A stretch of DNA of 27,106 nt from CAJBIL01 sp044359525 (GCA_044359525.1 JBIKLY010000048.1:1-27106); one strand, 5' to 3'. Shown: positions 7,677 through 15,972, numbered from the stretch's first letter. The notes: generated from the letters alone by a model not told the origin. Made by a program: numbers and translations.

Positions 7677-8433
7677 ACAGCGCATCCGCGCCGCATTCGA
7701 CCGCGCTGCCGCCTCCTACGACGCTGCCGCTGTGCTGCAAAGAAAGGTCTGCGAACTGCTGCTCGCCGGCCTTGAACTGCCGACACCGACGAGCGCCCCG
7801 GCCATTCTCGATGCCGGTTGCGGCACCGGCTACGGCACTCGCCTGTTGCGTGCGCGCTGGCCGGCGGCGCACCTAAGCATCGCCGACTTCGCCCCGGCCA
7901 TGCTCGATCTGGCGCGAGAGGCTGCCGACGCATGCCATGAAACCGACATCGAAGCGCTGCCCTTCGCCGGGCCGGATTTTGATCTCTGGTGGTCCAGCCT
8001 GAGCATTCAGTGGTGCGCTGCCGACAGGGTATTTTCTGAAGCAGCACGCGTGCTGCGACCGCAGGGCCGGCTGGCGGTGAGCACGCTCGGCCCCGGCACC
8101 TTCCGTCAATTGCGCAACGCTTTCAGCGCAGTGGATCGCTATCGCCACACCCTGCCCTTCAGCGCGCCCGACACTATCGCTGAAGCACTGCGCGGCGCCG
8201 GCTTCTCTGGCATCGCGCTACACCGGGAAACCCTGACCCTGCACTACCCCGATCTGAAAACCCTGCTGCGCGCCGTCAAGGCCATCGGCGCAAACGCCAT
8301 CGGCGAAGGGGCACGCAGCGGCATGATGGGACGCACCGCCTGGCAAGCACTGGAAGCCGCCTACGAGAAGCAGCGCACAGCCGCTGGCCTGCCCGCCAGT
8401 TATGACGTCATTCTTGCCTACGCCGAACGATGA
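7657..8433 (+). CDS. bioC: Malonyl-ACP O-methyltransferase
   Basis: BioC methylates the free carboxyl of malonyl-ACP (or its CoA thioester) with S-adenosylmethionine, disguising it as a primer for fatty-acid synthesis of pimelate. The 258-residue protein starts with the family opening RIRAAFDRAAASYDAAAVLQ and has SAM motif I LDAGCGTGYGT (51-61). A motif-IV-like segment DLWWSSLSIQWC and a post-motif LRPQGRLAVSTLGPGT follow. The ATG lies 20 bases inside the end of bioH in another frame, so the two are translationally coupled. Its own stop overlaps the bioD start as ATGA. The order bioF-bioH-bioC-bioD is typical of betaproteobacterial biotin operons. Confidence 0.94.
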   Translation: MPLLPPKQRIRAAFDRAAASYDAAAVLQRKVCELLLAGLELPTPTSAPAILDAGCGTGYGTRLLRARWPAAHLSIADFAPAMLDLAREAADACHETDIEALPFAGPDFDLWWSSLSIQWCAADRVFSEAARVLRPQGRLAVSTLGPGTFRQLRNAFSAVDRYRHTLPFSAPDTIAEALRGAGFSGIALHRETLTLHYPDLKTLLRAVKAIGANAIGEGARSGMMGRTAWQALEAAYEKQRTAAGLPASYDVILAYAER

Positions 8434-9098
8434 AAATGACCGAAAAACCCGCCTGGTTCATTACCGGCACCGATACCGAAGTCGGCAAAACCTTTGTCGC
8501 CTGCGCGCTGCTGCATGCCCTGCGCGCGCGCGGATTAACGGCGCTCGGCATGAAACCGGTCGCCGCCGGCCTCGATGCAGACGGGAAGAACGAGGACGTC
8601 GAGCAACTGATTGCCGCCTCATCAAGGCAAGCGCCGCGCGAACTGGTCTGCCCCTATGTCTTCCATGCCGCCATCGCGCCGCACATCGCCACCGCCGAAG
8701 AAGGGCGCACCATCGAGCTGGACAGGATCGTTGCCGCCTTTGCACAACTGCGCGAGCAGGCCGATACCGTTCTGGTCGAAGGCGTCGGCGGCTTTTGCGT
8801 ACCACTCGGCCCGCAAGAGGACACCTCCGATCTTGCGGCGGCACTGGATCTGCCAATCATTCTGGTCGTCGGCATGCGTCTTGGCTGCATCAACCACGCG
8901 TTGTTGACCGTACAGTCTATCGCCGCGCGCGGCCTGAAACTGGCCGGTTGGGTGGCCAACCGGATTGACCCGGAAATGGCACGCTTCGAGGAAAACCTGG
9001 CCGCATTGCAAGAACGCATCGGCGCGCCGCTACTCGGCGTTGTCGCCCACGGCGTGACGCCCGAACAAGCCGCCTCCGGACTGCGGCTACCGGATTAG
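8430..9098 (+). CDS. bioD: ATP-dependent dethiobiotin synthetase
   Basis: BioD closes the ureido ring of DAPA with CO2 and ATP to give dethiobiotin. The 222-residue protein has the P-loop GTDTEVGKT (Lys20, Thr21 in this numbering), the KPVAAG segment that contacts substrate, the CPYVF...APHIA region and VEGVGGF, which corresponds to EGAGG of E. coli BioD. The ATG at 8430 overlaps the bioC stop; an ATG two codons later would also serve. It is the last gene of the block. bioB, needed for the final sulphur insertion, is not present. A hairpin lies in the short gap before the convergent minus-strand gene. Confidence 0.95.
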   Translation: MKMTEKPAWFITGTDTEVGKTFVACALLHALRARGLTALGMKPVAAGLDADGKNEDVEQLIAASSRQAPRELVCPYVFHAAIAPHIATAEEGRTIELDRIVAAFAQLREQADTVLVEGVGGFCVPLGPQEDTSDLAAALDLPIILVVGMRLGCINHALLTVQSIAARGLKLAGWVANRIDPEMARFEENLAALQERIGAPLLGVVAHGVTPEQAASGLRLPD

Positions 9099-9112
9099 CG
9101 GCAGCCCGGGCA

Positions 9113-9142
9113 GACCGGACGGCGCTGTATCCCGTTCCGGTC
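9113..9142. terminator. Hairpin between convergent bioD and membrane-protein genes
   Basis: GACCGGA (9113-9119) and TCCGGTC (9136-9142) pair, and the inner CGG/CCG extends the stem to ten pairs with one bulged T. There is no T-tract on either strand, so it is at best part of a bidirectional or Rho-assisted end between two converging units. Confidence 0.35.
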
Positions 9143-9144
9143 GC

Positions 9145-9552
9145 TCAAACAGGCGCGTCTTTGCGCGTACTTCTGCGGGCAACCCAGACGAGCCCCAGGA
9201 GCAATACCGACCAGACAACGGTTCGAAGAATCATGGCGCGAAGACTATCGACAGCGACAGGCTCTTGTGACAAGTACAGATAGGCGATCGCCGCGAGCAC
9301 GAAGCCATTCAAAATAAAAATCGCAGCTGCGGCAAACTGGCCTTGACGGGCGTTGCGCCATGCGAGCAAGCCTGCGCCGATATAGGCCACCCCCATTGCG
9401 GTGTTGTAGATCAGCAATGGCTGGAAAACGATGTAACCGGGATCGGCGCCAAGCAGAACGCGAGTGCCCGCAACGATTGTTACCACGCCGAAAACGGCGG
9501 CTATCGATGCCAGAATATTCTGGACAACTTTCGTATTTAGCGACAGATTCAA
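9145..9552 (-). CDS. Small four-helix membrane protein, function unknown
   Basis: I do not recognise the family. With a TTG start at 9552 the product has 135 residues and four hydrophobic segments at about 11-35, 47-66, 74-94 and 107-126, ending in a basic tail (ARRSTRKD). The TTG is chosen because GGAGAGG (9562-9556) stands at proper Shine-Dalgarno distance. An in-frame ATG at 9633 would add 27 residues that are cysteine and phenylalanine rich and have no such site. The gene lies downstream of the hybrid kinase on the same strand, with a 126-base gap, so it may be its own unit. Nothing in the sequence points to a substrate or partner. Confidence 0.65.
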   Translation of the reverse strand: MNLSLNTKVVQNILASIAAVFGVVTIVAGTRVLLGADPGYIVFQPLLIYNTAMGVAYIGAGLLAWRNARQGQFAAAAIFILNGFVLAAIAYLYLSQEPVAVDSLRAMILRTVVWSVLLLGLVWVARRSTRKDAPV

Positions 9553-9555
9553 TGG

Positions 9556-9562
9556 CCTCTCC
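9556..9562 (-). promoter_or_regulatory. Ribosome binding site that decides a TTG start
   Basis: GGAGAGG on the minus strand, six bases from its GGAG core to a TTG codon at 9552-9550, supports TTG initiation of the membrane protein rather than the distal ATG at 9633. Confidence 0.55.
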
Positions 9563-9678
9563 GATCGGCGATAAAAGGCAGTGGATTCAGATAGCAGACA
9601 ACAGAAAAAACAGAAATGGAATGCAGAAAGCATTAACCAAAGGGCATTGTAGCCGGCAGGACATCCCCTTGCAGACCC

Positions 9679-12600
9679 CTACGTAATCTCGCCGGCCAGG
9701 GCTTCAGCCAGCCCTTTGACAGCGCGCACCAAGGCTGCCGCCATCTCGTCTGCCCCGGCCAGATTGCCTCGCTTGGCGCGGTCTTCGAGTTGTTGCGCAA
9801 GCGCGGTGCCTTCATCCTCGGAAAATGTCGCCAGCAAGCTTTTGATGGTATGCGCCTCGCGCTGCAGCGTCGGCGCATCGGCCGCCGCCATTGCCTGCGT
9901 CAGCGCATTGCAATAGCTCGCGCAGTCGGCGACGAACATCCCGGCCAATGTACGGAACAGCGCCTCATCCCCCCCCAGGCGTTCGAGCACCGCCTTGCGG
10001 TTATAGATCCGGAGAGCACTGGCCACCGGCTGTTTCACCGCCGTGGCAGCGGCAAAATCACCGCTGAATGCGGCGGCAATCTGCGCAAACAGATCCGCCG
10101 GGTTGATCGGTTTCGAGACATAGGCATCCATCCCGGCCGCCAGGCAGCGCTCACGATCCCCGTGCATGGCGTTGGCAGTCATCGCAACAATCGGCAGATG
10201 GTGTGCACCGTTCTCCTGTTCCTGCTCGCGAATGCGCTGCGTCGCTTCAATCCCGTCGAGCACCGGCATCTGCATATCCATCAGAACCAGATCAAACTCG
10301 CTGCTGGCCAGCGCATCCAGCGCCTCCTGCCCGTTCCCGACAACGAATACCTGATGCCCGCGCTTCTCAAGCAGCGCCGCGGCAAGACGCTGGTTGATCG
10401 GATTGTCTTCGGCGAGCAGGATATGCAGGGCCTGCAGCGGCGGCCGCTCAAGCCTGGATTCGTTATCAGGATCGACCTTGAACGCATTGCCTTCACCAAC
10501 ACGCAGCGTGAAGTGAAAAACACTGCCTTTCCCGAGCTCGCTCTCCAGCCAGATCCGCCCGCCCATCATCAGCACCAGTTTGTGCGAAATCGCCAGGCCA
10601 AGGCCGGTGCCGCCAAAGCGCCGGGTAATCGAGCTATCGGCCTGCGAGAAAGCGCCAAAAACGTCCAGTTGCTTTGCCTCGTCGATGCCAACACCGGTAT
10701 CGCGCACGGCAATATGCAGGGCAACGCCGGCCTCATTCAGCGCCGCCGATTCGACGCTGACAAAAATCTCTCCCCGCTCGGTGAACTTGATTGCGTTGCC
10801 AACCAGATTGATCAGCACCTGGCGTAGACGGCCCGGATCGCCAACCAGAATGTCAGGAACATCAGCGGCCAGTTCGTGGCGCAACACCAACCCCTTTTCC
10901 TCGGCGCGCAGGGACAAGGGCTTGAGCGTCTGGCGCAGCACGTTGCGCAGGCTGAAATCGATGTGCTCGATATCGAGTTTGCCAGCCTCGATCTTCGAAA
11001 AATCAAGGATGTCGTTGAGAATCACCAGCAAGGCATCCGCCGAGGTCTTGACCATTTCCAGATACTCGCGCTGCTGCGCATCGAGATCGGTATCGAGCGC
11101 GAGATCGGTCATCCCGACAATGCCGTTCATCGGGGTGCGAATCTCGTGGCTCATGTTGGCCAGAAAATCGCTCTTCGCCCGGTTGGCGGCTTCTGCGGCC
11201 TCTTTGGCCTGCTGCAATTCGAGCTCGGCCCGCTTGCGCCCGGAAATATCGCGAAACAGCCAGAGATGGCCACGGCAGTCTTCCGGTTGCGGCAAGCTTG
11301 GAAAAAGATAAATCGGCAGGTAGTCGTACTCCAGCACCCGCCCATCGCGCAGTTCGACCTCGCCACCGAGATCGGGAATTTTGTCTCGCAGGAGCTGCCG
11401 GGCCTTTTCCGAAAAACGCGCCTGGGACAAAAGCTGCTTGCCGCATTCGTTGAGCACGGTCAGCGAACGGATGCCAACCAGATCGGGGCTGGCCACCTCA
11501 AGCTTGAATATGTCGCAAAACGCCTGGTTGCTTACCACGACCTGCGAATTTTCATCCTCGACCAGCACCCCTGCCTGCATGCTCTCGAGCAGCGCGGTGA
11601 GCCGTGAGCTGGTGGCCAGCAGAAAGGCCTCATCGCGCTTGCGGTCGGTGATGTCCTGAAAAGCGGCGACACTGCCGACGCAATGTTCGCCCTCAAACAA
11701 GGGAACGGCGACCACCGAAATCGGAAACAGGCTGCCATCCTTACGGGTGAACGCATCGAAATCCGAGCGAAAGACATGCCCCGAAAGTACGCTGGCGTGC
11801 ATCGGGCATTCCTCATCCGCCACCGGCAAACCGGTCGCCGTCTGATAATGAATCAGGTCATGCACTTTTTTGCCGAGCAGCTCATCACGTGACCAGCCGA
11901 GCAGGCGTTCCGCCTCGGCATTGACGAAGGTACAAGCGCCACTGGCGTCGTTGGCGACAACGCCTTCGCCAAGCGCATCGGTCAAACTCTTGAGAAAGCG
12001 ATTGCTCTCGGCAATTACCTCTTCCTGTTTTTTCAGTCGCAGCGAGGCATGGTTAAGCGCTTCGATCAGCGCCTGAATTTCAACATTGCCACGATACGGC
12101 AGCAACTGCTCACCACGCGAGGTGTCGAGGCTGGCGGCAAAGCGTGTAGCCCGGCGCAGCACGCGCATCGGCCGATCCAGAAAAATCAGCAACAACGCTG
12201 TGCTGATCAGGATCGCGGCGACGGCGGTAACGATGCTGTCGGCCCAGATATGTTTGCGCGCTTCGAGCAGCGGATCAAGCGCCACTTCCATGTACACCCA
12301 GCCGATATGCCCGCTGGCACTGATTGGTTGCCAAAGCAGGAGACGCCCGGCACGCCGCTCGCGCAATTTTTCCCACCAGGAAAGTGCCGCGCTGGAAGGC
12401 ACGGCTGCCGAAGCCTGCACCGATGGCGGCACGGTCAACGGCGCAACGGCAAGATCGGCAAAAAGCATACCGCGCTCGTCCTTGCGGACCTGGCTCACCA
12501 CCTTGCCGATCGTATCGGTAACGCTGATCAGACGGATTTCAGGGTAATCCGCCGATTGCAACAGCAAGGCTTCGATGCCTGCGTAGTCGGCAGATACCAG

Positions 12601-12783
12601 ATGCGCCATTGAGGCGCCGGCAAGCCCTTTGGCCAGCGATTGCGTCTGCGCCGTCATGGTTGATTCGGCCAGCGCGCTTTGCTCATCGGCCGTGTACCAG
12701 GTGTAAACAAAAACCGTCAGGGTAAACAGCAGCGACACGATCAATGCCAGCTGCGAACTAAGGCTGCGCGGCAGCAATTTCAT
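9679..12783 (-). CDS. Membrane hybrid histidine kinase (PAS-PAS-HisKA-HATPase-REC-Hpt)
   Basis: The 1034-residue protein has one N-terminal membrane helix (about 11-30), a periplasmic sensor region to about 180 and a second helix (about 183-202). A HAMP-like linker, PAS domains at about 260-380 and 390-515, and a short coiled coil then lead to the kinase core. HisKA carries SHEIRTP with His546. The ATPase has Asn663 (NLVGNAIKF), DTGVGI (695-700) and GGTGLGL (724-730). The receiver has Asp836 in LVLMDMQMP, and the C-terminal Hpt has REAHTIKS with His978. All relay residues are intact, as in BarA- or RpfC-type kinases. It overlaps the upstream HD-GYP regulator by four bases (ATGA), its probable output partner. 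The sensed signal cannot be read from the sequence. Confidence 0.93.
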   Translation of the reverse strand: MKLLPRSLSSQLALIVSLLFTLTVFVYTWYTADEQSALAESTMTAQTQSLAKGLAGASMAHLVSADYAGIEALLLQSADYPEIRLISVTDTIGKVVSQVRKDERGMLFADLAVAPLTVPPSVQASAAVPSSAALSWWEKLRERRAGRLLLWQPISASGHIGWVYMEVALDPLLEARKHIWADSIVTAVAAILISTALLLIFLDRPMRVLRRATRFAASLDTSRGEQLLPYRGNVEIQALIEALNHASLRLKKQEEVIAESNRFLKSLTDALGEGVVANDASGACTFVNAEAERLLGWSRDELLGKKVHDLIHYQTATGLPVADEECPMHASVLSGHVFRSDFDAFTRKDGSLFPISVVAVPLFEGEHCVGSVAAFQDITDRKRDEAFLLATSSRLTALLESMQAGVLVEDENSQVVVSNQAFCDIFKLEVASPDLVGIRSLTVLNECGKQLLSQARFSEKARQLLRDKIPDLGGEVELRDGRVLEYDYLPIYLFPSLPQPEDCRGHLWLFRDISGRKRAELELQQAKEAAEAANRAKSDFLANMSHEIRTPMNGIVGMTDLALDTDLDAQQREYLEMVKTSADALLVILNDILDFSKIEAGKLDIEHIDFSLRNVLRQTLKPLSLRAEEKGLVLRHELAADVPDILVGDPGRLRQVLINLVGNAIKFTERGEIFVSVESAALNEAGVALHIAVRDTGVGIDEAKQLDVFGAFSQADSSITRRFGGTGLGLAISHKLVLMMGGRIWLESELGKGSVFHFTLRVGEGNAFKVDPDNESRLERPPLQALHILLAEDNPINQRLAAALLEKRGHQVFVVGNGQEALDALASSEFDLVLMDMQMPVLDGIEATQRIREQEQENGAHHLPIVAMTANAMHGDRERCLAAGMDAYVSKPINPADLFAQIAAAFSGDFAAATAVKQPVASALRIYNRKAVLERLGGDEALFRTLAGMFVADCASYCNALTQAMAAADAPTLQREAHTIKSLLATFSEDEGTALAQQLEDRAKRGNLAGADEMAAALVRAVKGLAEALAGEIT

Positions 12784-13832
12784 AGGGCAGGCAATTCCTC
12801 GTCCTGGAAGCGTGCGTGAATCGCCGTCACCTCGTCGATGCGCGCCAGAAACGCCTCGACACAGGCCGCGTCAAAATGCTGGCCTGCACCTTCGCGCAGG
12901 AACTCGATGGCACGCGCAAAATCCCAGGCTTTCTTGTACGGACGTTCCGAGGTCAGTGCGTCAAAAACATCAGCCACCGCCACAATGCGTCCGAACAAGG
13001 GAATCGACTGCCCTGCCACTCCGTAAGGGTAACCGGAGCCATCAAACTTCTCGTGATGCGAAATGGCAATGGATGCGGCAGCCTGCAAGACTACCGACTC
13101 ACTGCCTTTAAGCAGCTCAAAACCCAGTTGGGCGTGGGTCTTCATCACATCGAACTCTTCCGGGGTCAGCTTCCCCGGCTTCAGAAGAATGTAATCGGCG
13201 ATACCGATTTTGCCAACATCATGCATCGGCGCAGCCTGCAAAATGAGACTCTGATCTTCTGCCGACAAACCCAGGCTACCGGCAATCAGATGTGAGTAAT
13301 GCGCCATGCGCTGAATGTGTGCACCGGTTTCCGGGTCACGAAATTCAGCGGCACGCGACATGCGAAAAAGCAGCTCCTGCTCACGCGAATGAATGGCCGC
13401 CGTCGCTTTTTTCACCTCTTCCGCCAGCCACGCGGCACGATCAGCCAGATGCCGCCGGCTGGTACCGAGGGCCAGCATGTTGCGCACCCGGGCAGAAAAC
13501 TCGACCCGGTCAACCGGCTTGGTCAGAAAATCGGTTGCGCCAATCTGCAGCGCCTCGTAGCGCACATCCTTGTCATCGTTGGCAGTGATCATCAACACCG
13601 GAATTTCGGCGCAACCCGGCGCCGCGCGAAAGCGGGAAATGAACTGCAGACCATCAAGCGCCGGCATCATGTAGTCAACAATCACCAGATCCGGCAGATG
13701 ATCAACGCACCACGCCAGCCCCTCGGGCGATTCCTGGAACAACAGCGGCTCGCAATCACCCAGCTTGCTCACCAGCGCCTTGAGCAATGTCAGATTGATG
13801 TCGCTATCGTCAATAATGGCAACCCGGTTCAT
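12780..13832 (-). CDS. Response regulator with HD-GYP phosphodiesterase domain
   Basis: The 350-residue protein has a receiver domain (1-120; Asp8-Asp9, phospho-acceptor Asp53 in VDYMMP, Lys105) and a helical linker. An HD-GYP domain (about 155-345) follows with HDVGKIG (His204-Asp205), the paired HH at 259-260 and the DGSGYP signature (GYP 267-269). HD-GYP domains break cyclic-di-GMP into pGpG or GMP at a metal centre; the metal ligands appear intact. The start at 13832 is set by AAGGAG six bases upstream. An in-frame ATG at 13913 would add 27 residues unlike a receiver N-terminus. REC-HD-GYP next to a hybrid kinase is the RpfG/RpfC arrangement, but no DSF synthase gene is nearby, so I give no symbol. 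Confidence 0.93.
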   Translation of the reverse strand: MNRVAIIDDSDINLTLLKALVSKLGDCEPLLFQESPEGLAWCVDHLPDLVIVDYMMPALDGLQFISRFRAAPGCAEIPVLMITANDDKDVRYEALQIGATDFLTKPVDRVEFSARVRNMLALGTSRRHLADRAAWLAEEVKKATAAIHSREQELLFRMSRAAEFRDPETGAHIQRMAHYSHLIAGSLGLSAEDQSLILQAAPMHDVGKIGIADYILLKPGKLTPEEFDVMKTHAQLGFELLKGSESVVLQAAASIAISHHEKFDGSGYPYGVAGQSIPLFGRIVAVADVFDALTSERPYKKAWDFARAIEFLREGAGQHFDAACVEAFLARIDEVTAIHARFQDEELPAL

Positions 13833-13838
13833 CGCGAA

Positions 13839-13844
13839 CTCCTT
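13839..13844 (-). promoter_or_regulatory. Shine-Dalgarno deciding the HD-GYP regulator start
   Basis: AAGGAG on the minus strand lies six bases before the ATG at 13832 and fixes this start over the upstream in-frame ATG at 13913. Confidence 0.75.
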
Positions 13845-13917
13845 GTGATTGCCAACCTGACTGCTAGGGCGGCAGCGCCGATCTGTCTTTCTGAAATGCT
13901 GTGATATGGACAAGGGC

Positions 13918-13947
13918 TTGCCAAATCAGCCATAATCCATCGATATT
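13918..13947 (+). promoter_or_regulatory. Candidate sigma-70 promoter for yciB
   Basis: TTGCCA (13918-13923) and GATATT (13942-13947) are separated by 18 bases and end 15 bases before the yciB ATG. The leader would be very short and has no clear Shine-Dalgarno. Confidence 0.4.
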
Positions 13948-13962
13948 CTAGCCGGTTTACCC

Positions 13963-14502
13963 ATGAAATTTCTCTTCGATCTCTTCCCCGTCATCCTGTT
14001 TTTTATTGCATTCAAGTTTGCCGGTATTTACGCTGCAACCGGTGTTGCAATCGCTGCAACCTTTGCCCAGATTGCTTGGGTCTGGTTCAAACACCGCAAG
14101 GTCGACACCATGCTCTGGGTCAGCCTTGGCGTCGTCACGGTATTCGGCGGAATGACCCTGATCTTTCACGATGAAACCTTCATCAAATGGAAGCCGACGG
14201 TTCTTTACTGGGCATTTGCCGCAGCACTCGCCGGCGGCATGCTGTTTTTCAAGAAAAACCTGATTCGCTTGCTGCTTGTTGAACAGATGCAACTTCCCGA
14301 AGCCGTATGGCGGCAACTCAACTGGTCATGGGTCGGCTTTTTCGTTTTCATGGGAATCGCCAATCTCGCTGTCGCCTTTGCCTTCGGTTTTTCAACCGAC
14401 GACTGGGTCAACTTCAAGCTGTTTGGCGGCATGGGGCTGATGCTCGTTTTCGTGATCGCACAGGGTCTGCTGCTGTCAAAGTACATTGAGGAGAAGAACT
14501 GA
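13963..14502 (+). CDS. yciB: Inner-membrane septation protein A family (YciB/IspZ)
   Basis: This 179-residue protein is almost wholly hydrophobic, with about five membrane helices, and opens with MKFLFDLFPVILFFIAFKFAGIYAAT, the characteristic YciB start. The central FIKWKPTVLYW and the VWRQLNWSWVGFF segments are also family hallmarks. YciB proteins are inner-membrane proteins linked to cell envelope integrity and division; the precise biochemical role is not settled. Length equals the E. coli protein (179). The stop overlaps the next ATG by one base (TGATG), and yciI follows it, a neighbourhood also seen in E. coli. It is transcribed divergently from the HD-GYP regulator. Confidence 0.94.
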   Translation: MKFLFDLFPVILFFIAFKFAGIYAATGVAIAATFAQIAWVWFKHRKVDTMLWVSLGVVTVFGGMTLIFHDETFIKWKPTVLYWAFAAALAGGMLFFKKNLIRLLLVEQMQLPEAVWRQLNWSWVGFFVFMGIANLAVAFAFGFSTDDWVNFKLFGGMGLMLVFVIAQGLLLSKYIEEKN

Positions 14503-14804
14503 TGCTGTATGCGATTGTTGGCGAAGATCACCCGGGATCGCTCGCGGCACGCCTGGATGCCCGCCCGGCGCACGTCGAGCGTCTGAAAGCACTGCAGGAA
14601 GAAGGGCGGCTAGTCCTCGCCGGACCCTTCCCGTCGATCGACTCGCCGGACCCCGGGCCGGCTGGCTTCTCCGGCAGCCTGATTGTCGCGGACTTCGTCT
14701 CGCTCGAAGCGGCCAAGGCCTGGGCCGATGCCGACCCTTACATTGCTGCCGGGGTGTACGCCGGGGTCATGGTCAAACCGTTCAAGAAAGTTTTGCCCGC
14801 GTGA
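14502..14804 (+). CDS. yciI: YciI family protein
   Basis: The 100-residue protein matches E. coli YciI closely along its length as I recall it, with RPAHVERL (His24), EEGRLVLAGP, SLEAAKAWADADPY and the ending VKPFKKV. The YCII domain is a small ferredoxin-like fold with a conserved His that may be catalytic; the natural substrate is unknown. It overlaps yciB by one base and bolA by four (GTGA), so the three are translationally coupled. Confidence 0.93.
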   Translation: MLYAIVGEDHPGSLAARLDARPAHVERLKALQEEGRLVLAGPFPSIDSPDPGPAGFSGSLIVADFVSLEAAKAWADADPYIAAGVYAGVMVKPFKKVLPA

Positions 14805-15094
14805 CGAAAACACACCCGAACGACGCTTTCGCCCGTTTTGAAGAAATTTTGCGCGAACGACTGGCGCCGCTGGCGCCGAGCATGCTGGAGTTAATTGACG
14901 ACTCGGCATTGCACGCCGGACACGAAGGGGCAAAAAGCGGTGGCGGGCACTACCGCCTGCGCATCGTTTCCCCCTTTTTCACCGGAAAATCAACCGTCGC
15001 CCGCCACCGCCTGGTCTACGACGCTCTTGGCGACTTGATGCGCCATAAAATACATGCGCTGAGCATCAAGTCGCTTACGCCGGAAGAAGTATAA
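14801..15094 (+). CDS. BolA family protein
   Basis: The 97-residue protein has the BolA fold signature: HYRLRIVSPFFTGKSTVARHRLVYDALGDLM followed by IHALSIKSLTPEE in two adjoining segments. BolA proteins bind iron-sulphur clusters together with monothiol glutaredoxins, and some act as transcription factors in stress and cell-shape control. The GTG at 14801 overlaps the yciI stop. A longer in-frame reading back to 14486 only shadows yciI. The conserved RHRLVY histidine is present, as is a histidine in the SALHAGHEG loop that can serve as a cluster ligand. Whether it is BolA proper or another subgroup cannot be decided, so no symbol is given. Confidence 0.9.
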   Translation: MTKTHPNDAFARFEEILRERLAPLAPSMLELIDDSALHAGHEGAKSGGGHYRLRIVSPFFTGKSTVARHRLVYDALGDLMRHKIHALSIKSLTPEEV

Positions 15095-15095
15095 T
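15090..15095 (+). promoter_or_regulatory. Perfect TATAAT across the bolA stop codon
   Basis: A consensus -10 hexamer overlaps the bolA TAA and lies 56 bases before the ppiC-type start. No good -35 is found 16-18 bases upstream, so promoter activity for the isomerase gene is only possible. Confidence 0.3.
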
Positions 15096-15150
15096 CAGCA
15101 TTCAAAAAATGCCGCTATCACGATCCACCCTGACTGAAGGAAATCAATCC

Positions 15151-15948
15151 ATGCAGAACCTCTCGAAACTGGCTACCGCACTACTCCTCAGCACGCTGAT
15201 CTCGGCGCCGGCCTTTGCCGCCGAACCCGCCAAGAGCAAAGCATTTGCCACGGTCAATGGCGTCGCCATCCAGCAGAGCACCGCTGATGCCTTCATTGCC
15301 GAGCAAAAAACCCAAGGCGCACAGGACTCGCCTGAGTTGAAGAACGCCGTGCGTGAAGAACTCGTTCGCCGCGAGCTGCTGACCCAGGAAGCCAAAAAGA
15401 AAGGCCTCGACAAAAGGCCGGCAGTCGCTGCACAGGCTGAGCTGGCACGCCAAGCCATCTACATTCGCGCCTATATCCAGGACTTCGTGAAGGCGAACCC
15501 GATCACCGATGCGCAACTGAAGAGCGACTACGAGACGATCAAGACGCAACTTGGCGGTACTGAATACAAGACACGCCATATCCTGGTCGAAAAAGAAGAC
15601 GACGCCAAGGCGATCATCGCCAACCTCAAAAAGGGCGTCAAGTTTGAAGAACTGGCCAAGCAGTCCAAGGATCCCGGCTCCAAGGAGAACGGCGGCGACC
15701 TCGGCTGGAGCAGCACGGCCAGCTACGTCAAGCCATTCGGCGATGCGCTGGCCAAGCTGGAAAAAGGCAAATATACCGAAACCCCAGTCAAGACCGACTT
15801 CGGTTACCACGTGATCCTGCTTGAAGACAGCCGCCCACTGACCCCACCGGTCTTCGACGCGATCAAGACGCAACTTTCCCAGCGCGCCCAGCAACAGCAG
15901 ATCGAGAAAATGGTGAACGACCTGCGCGCCAAGGCCAAGGTCGAATAA
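15151..15948 (+). CDS. Periplasmic parvulin-type peptidyl-prolyl isomerase (PpiC/SurA-like)
   Basis: The 265-residue protein begins with a clear Sec signal peptide (hydrophobic ALLLSTLISAPAFA, cleavage after Ala23 before AEP). It continues with a SurA-N-like helical chaperone region to about 130 (ELVRRELLTQEAKKKGL) and a single rotamase domain at about 137-230 (TRHILVEKEDDAKAII, FEELAKQSKDPGSKENGGDLGW, FGYHVILLED). A helical tail closes it. Such proteins fold or escort outer-membrane and periplasmic proteins. GAAGGA nine bases before the ATG at 15151 decides the start. It ends the yciB-yciI-bolA group and is followed by a strong intrinsic terminator. Confidence 0.93.
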   Translation: MQNLSKLATALLLSTLISAPAFAAEPAKSKAFATVNGVAIQQSTADAFIAEQKTQGAQDSPELKNAVREELVRRELLTQEAKKKGLDKRPAVAAQAELARQAIYIRAYIQDFVKANPITDAQLKSDYETIKTQLGGTEYKTRHILVEKEDDAKAIIANLKKGVKFEELAKQSKDPGSKENGGDLGWSSTASYVKPFGDALAKLEKGKYTETPVKTDFGYHVILLEDSRPLTPPVFDAIKTQLSQRAQQQQIEKMVNDLRAKAKVE

Positions 15949-15972
15949 GCTTCCGAATTGCTGCAAACACAA

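Noticed and set aside
9790..10827. A 345-codon plus-strand frame opposite the hybrid kinase
   Set aside because: It runs antisense to the kinase receiver and ATPase regions and has no motif of its own.
13833..13913. Upstream in-frame ATG for the HD-GYP regulator
   Set aside because: The added residues do not resemble a receiver start, and a strong AAGGAG sits before the internal ATG at 13832.
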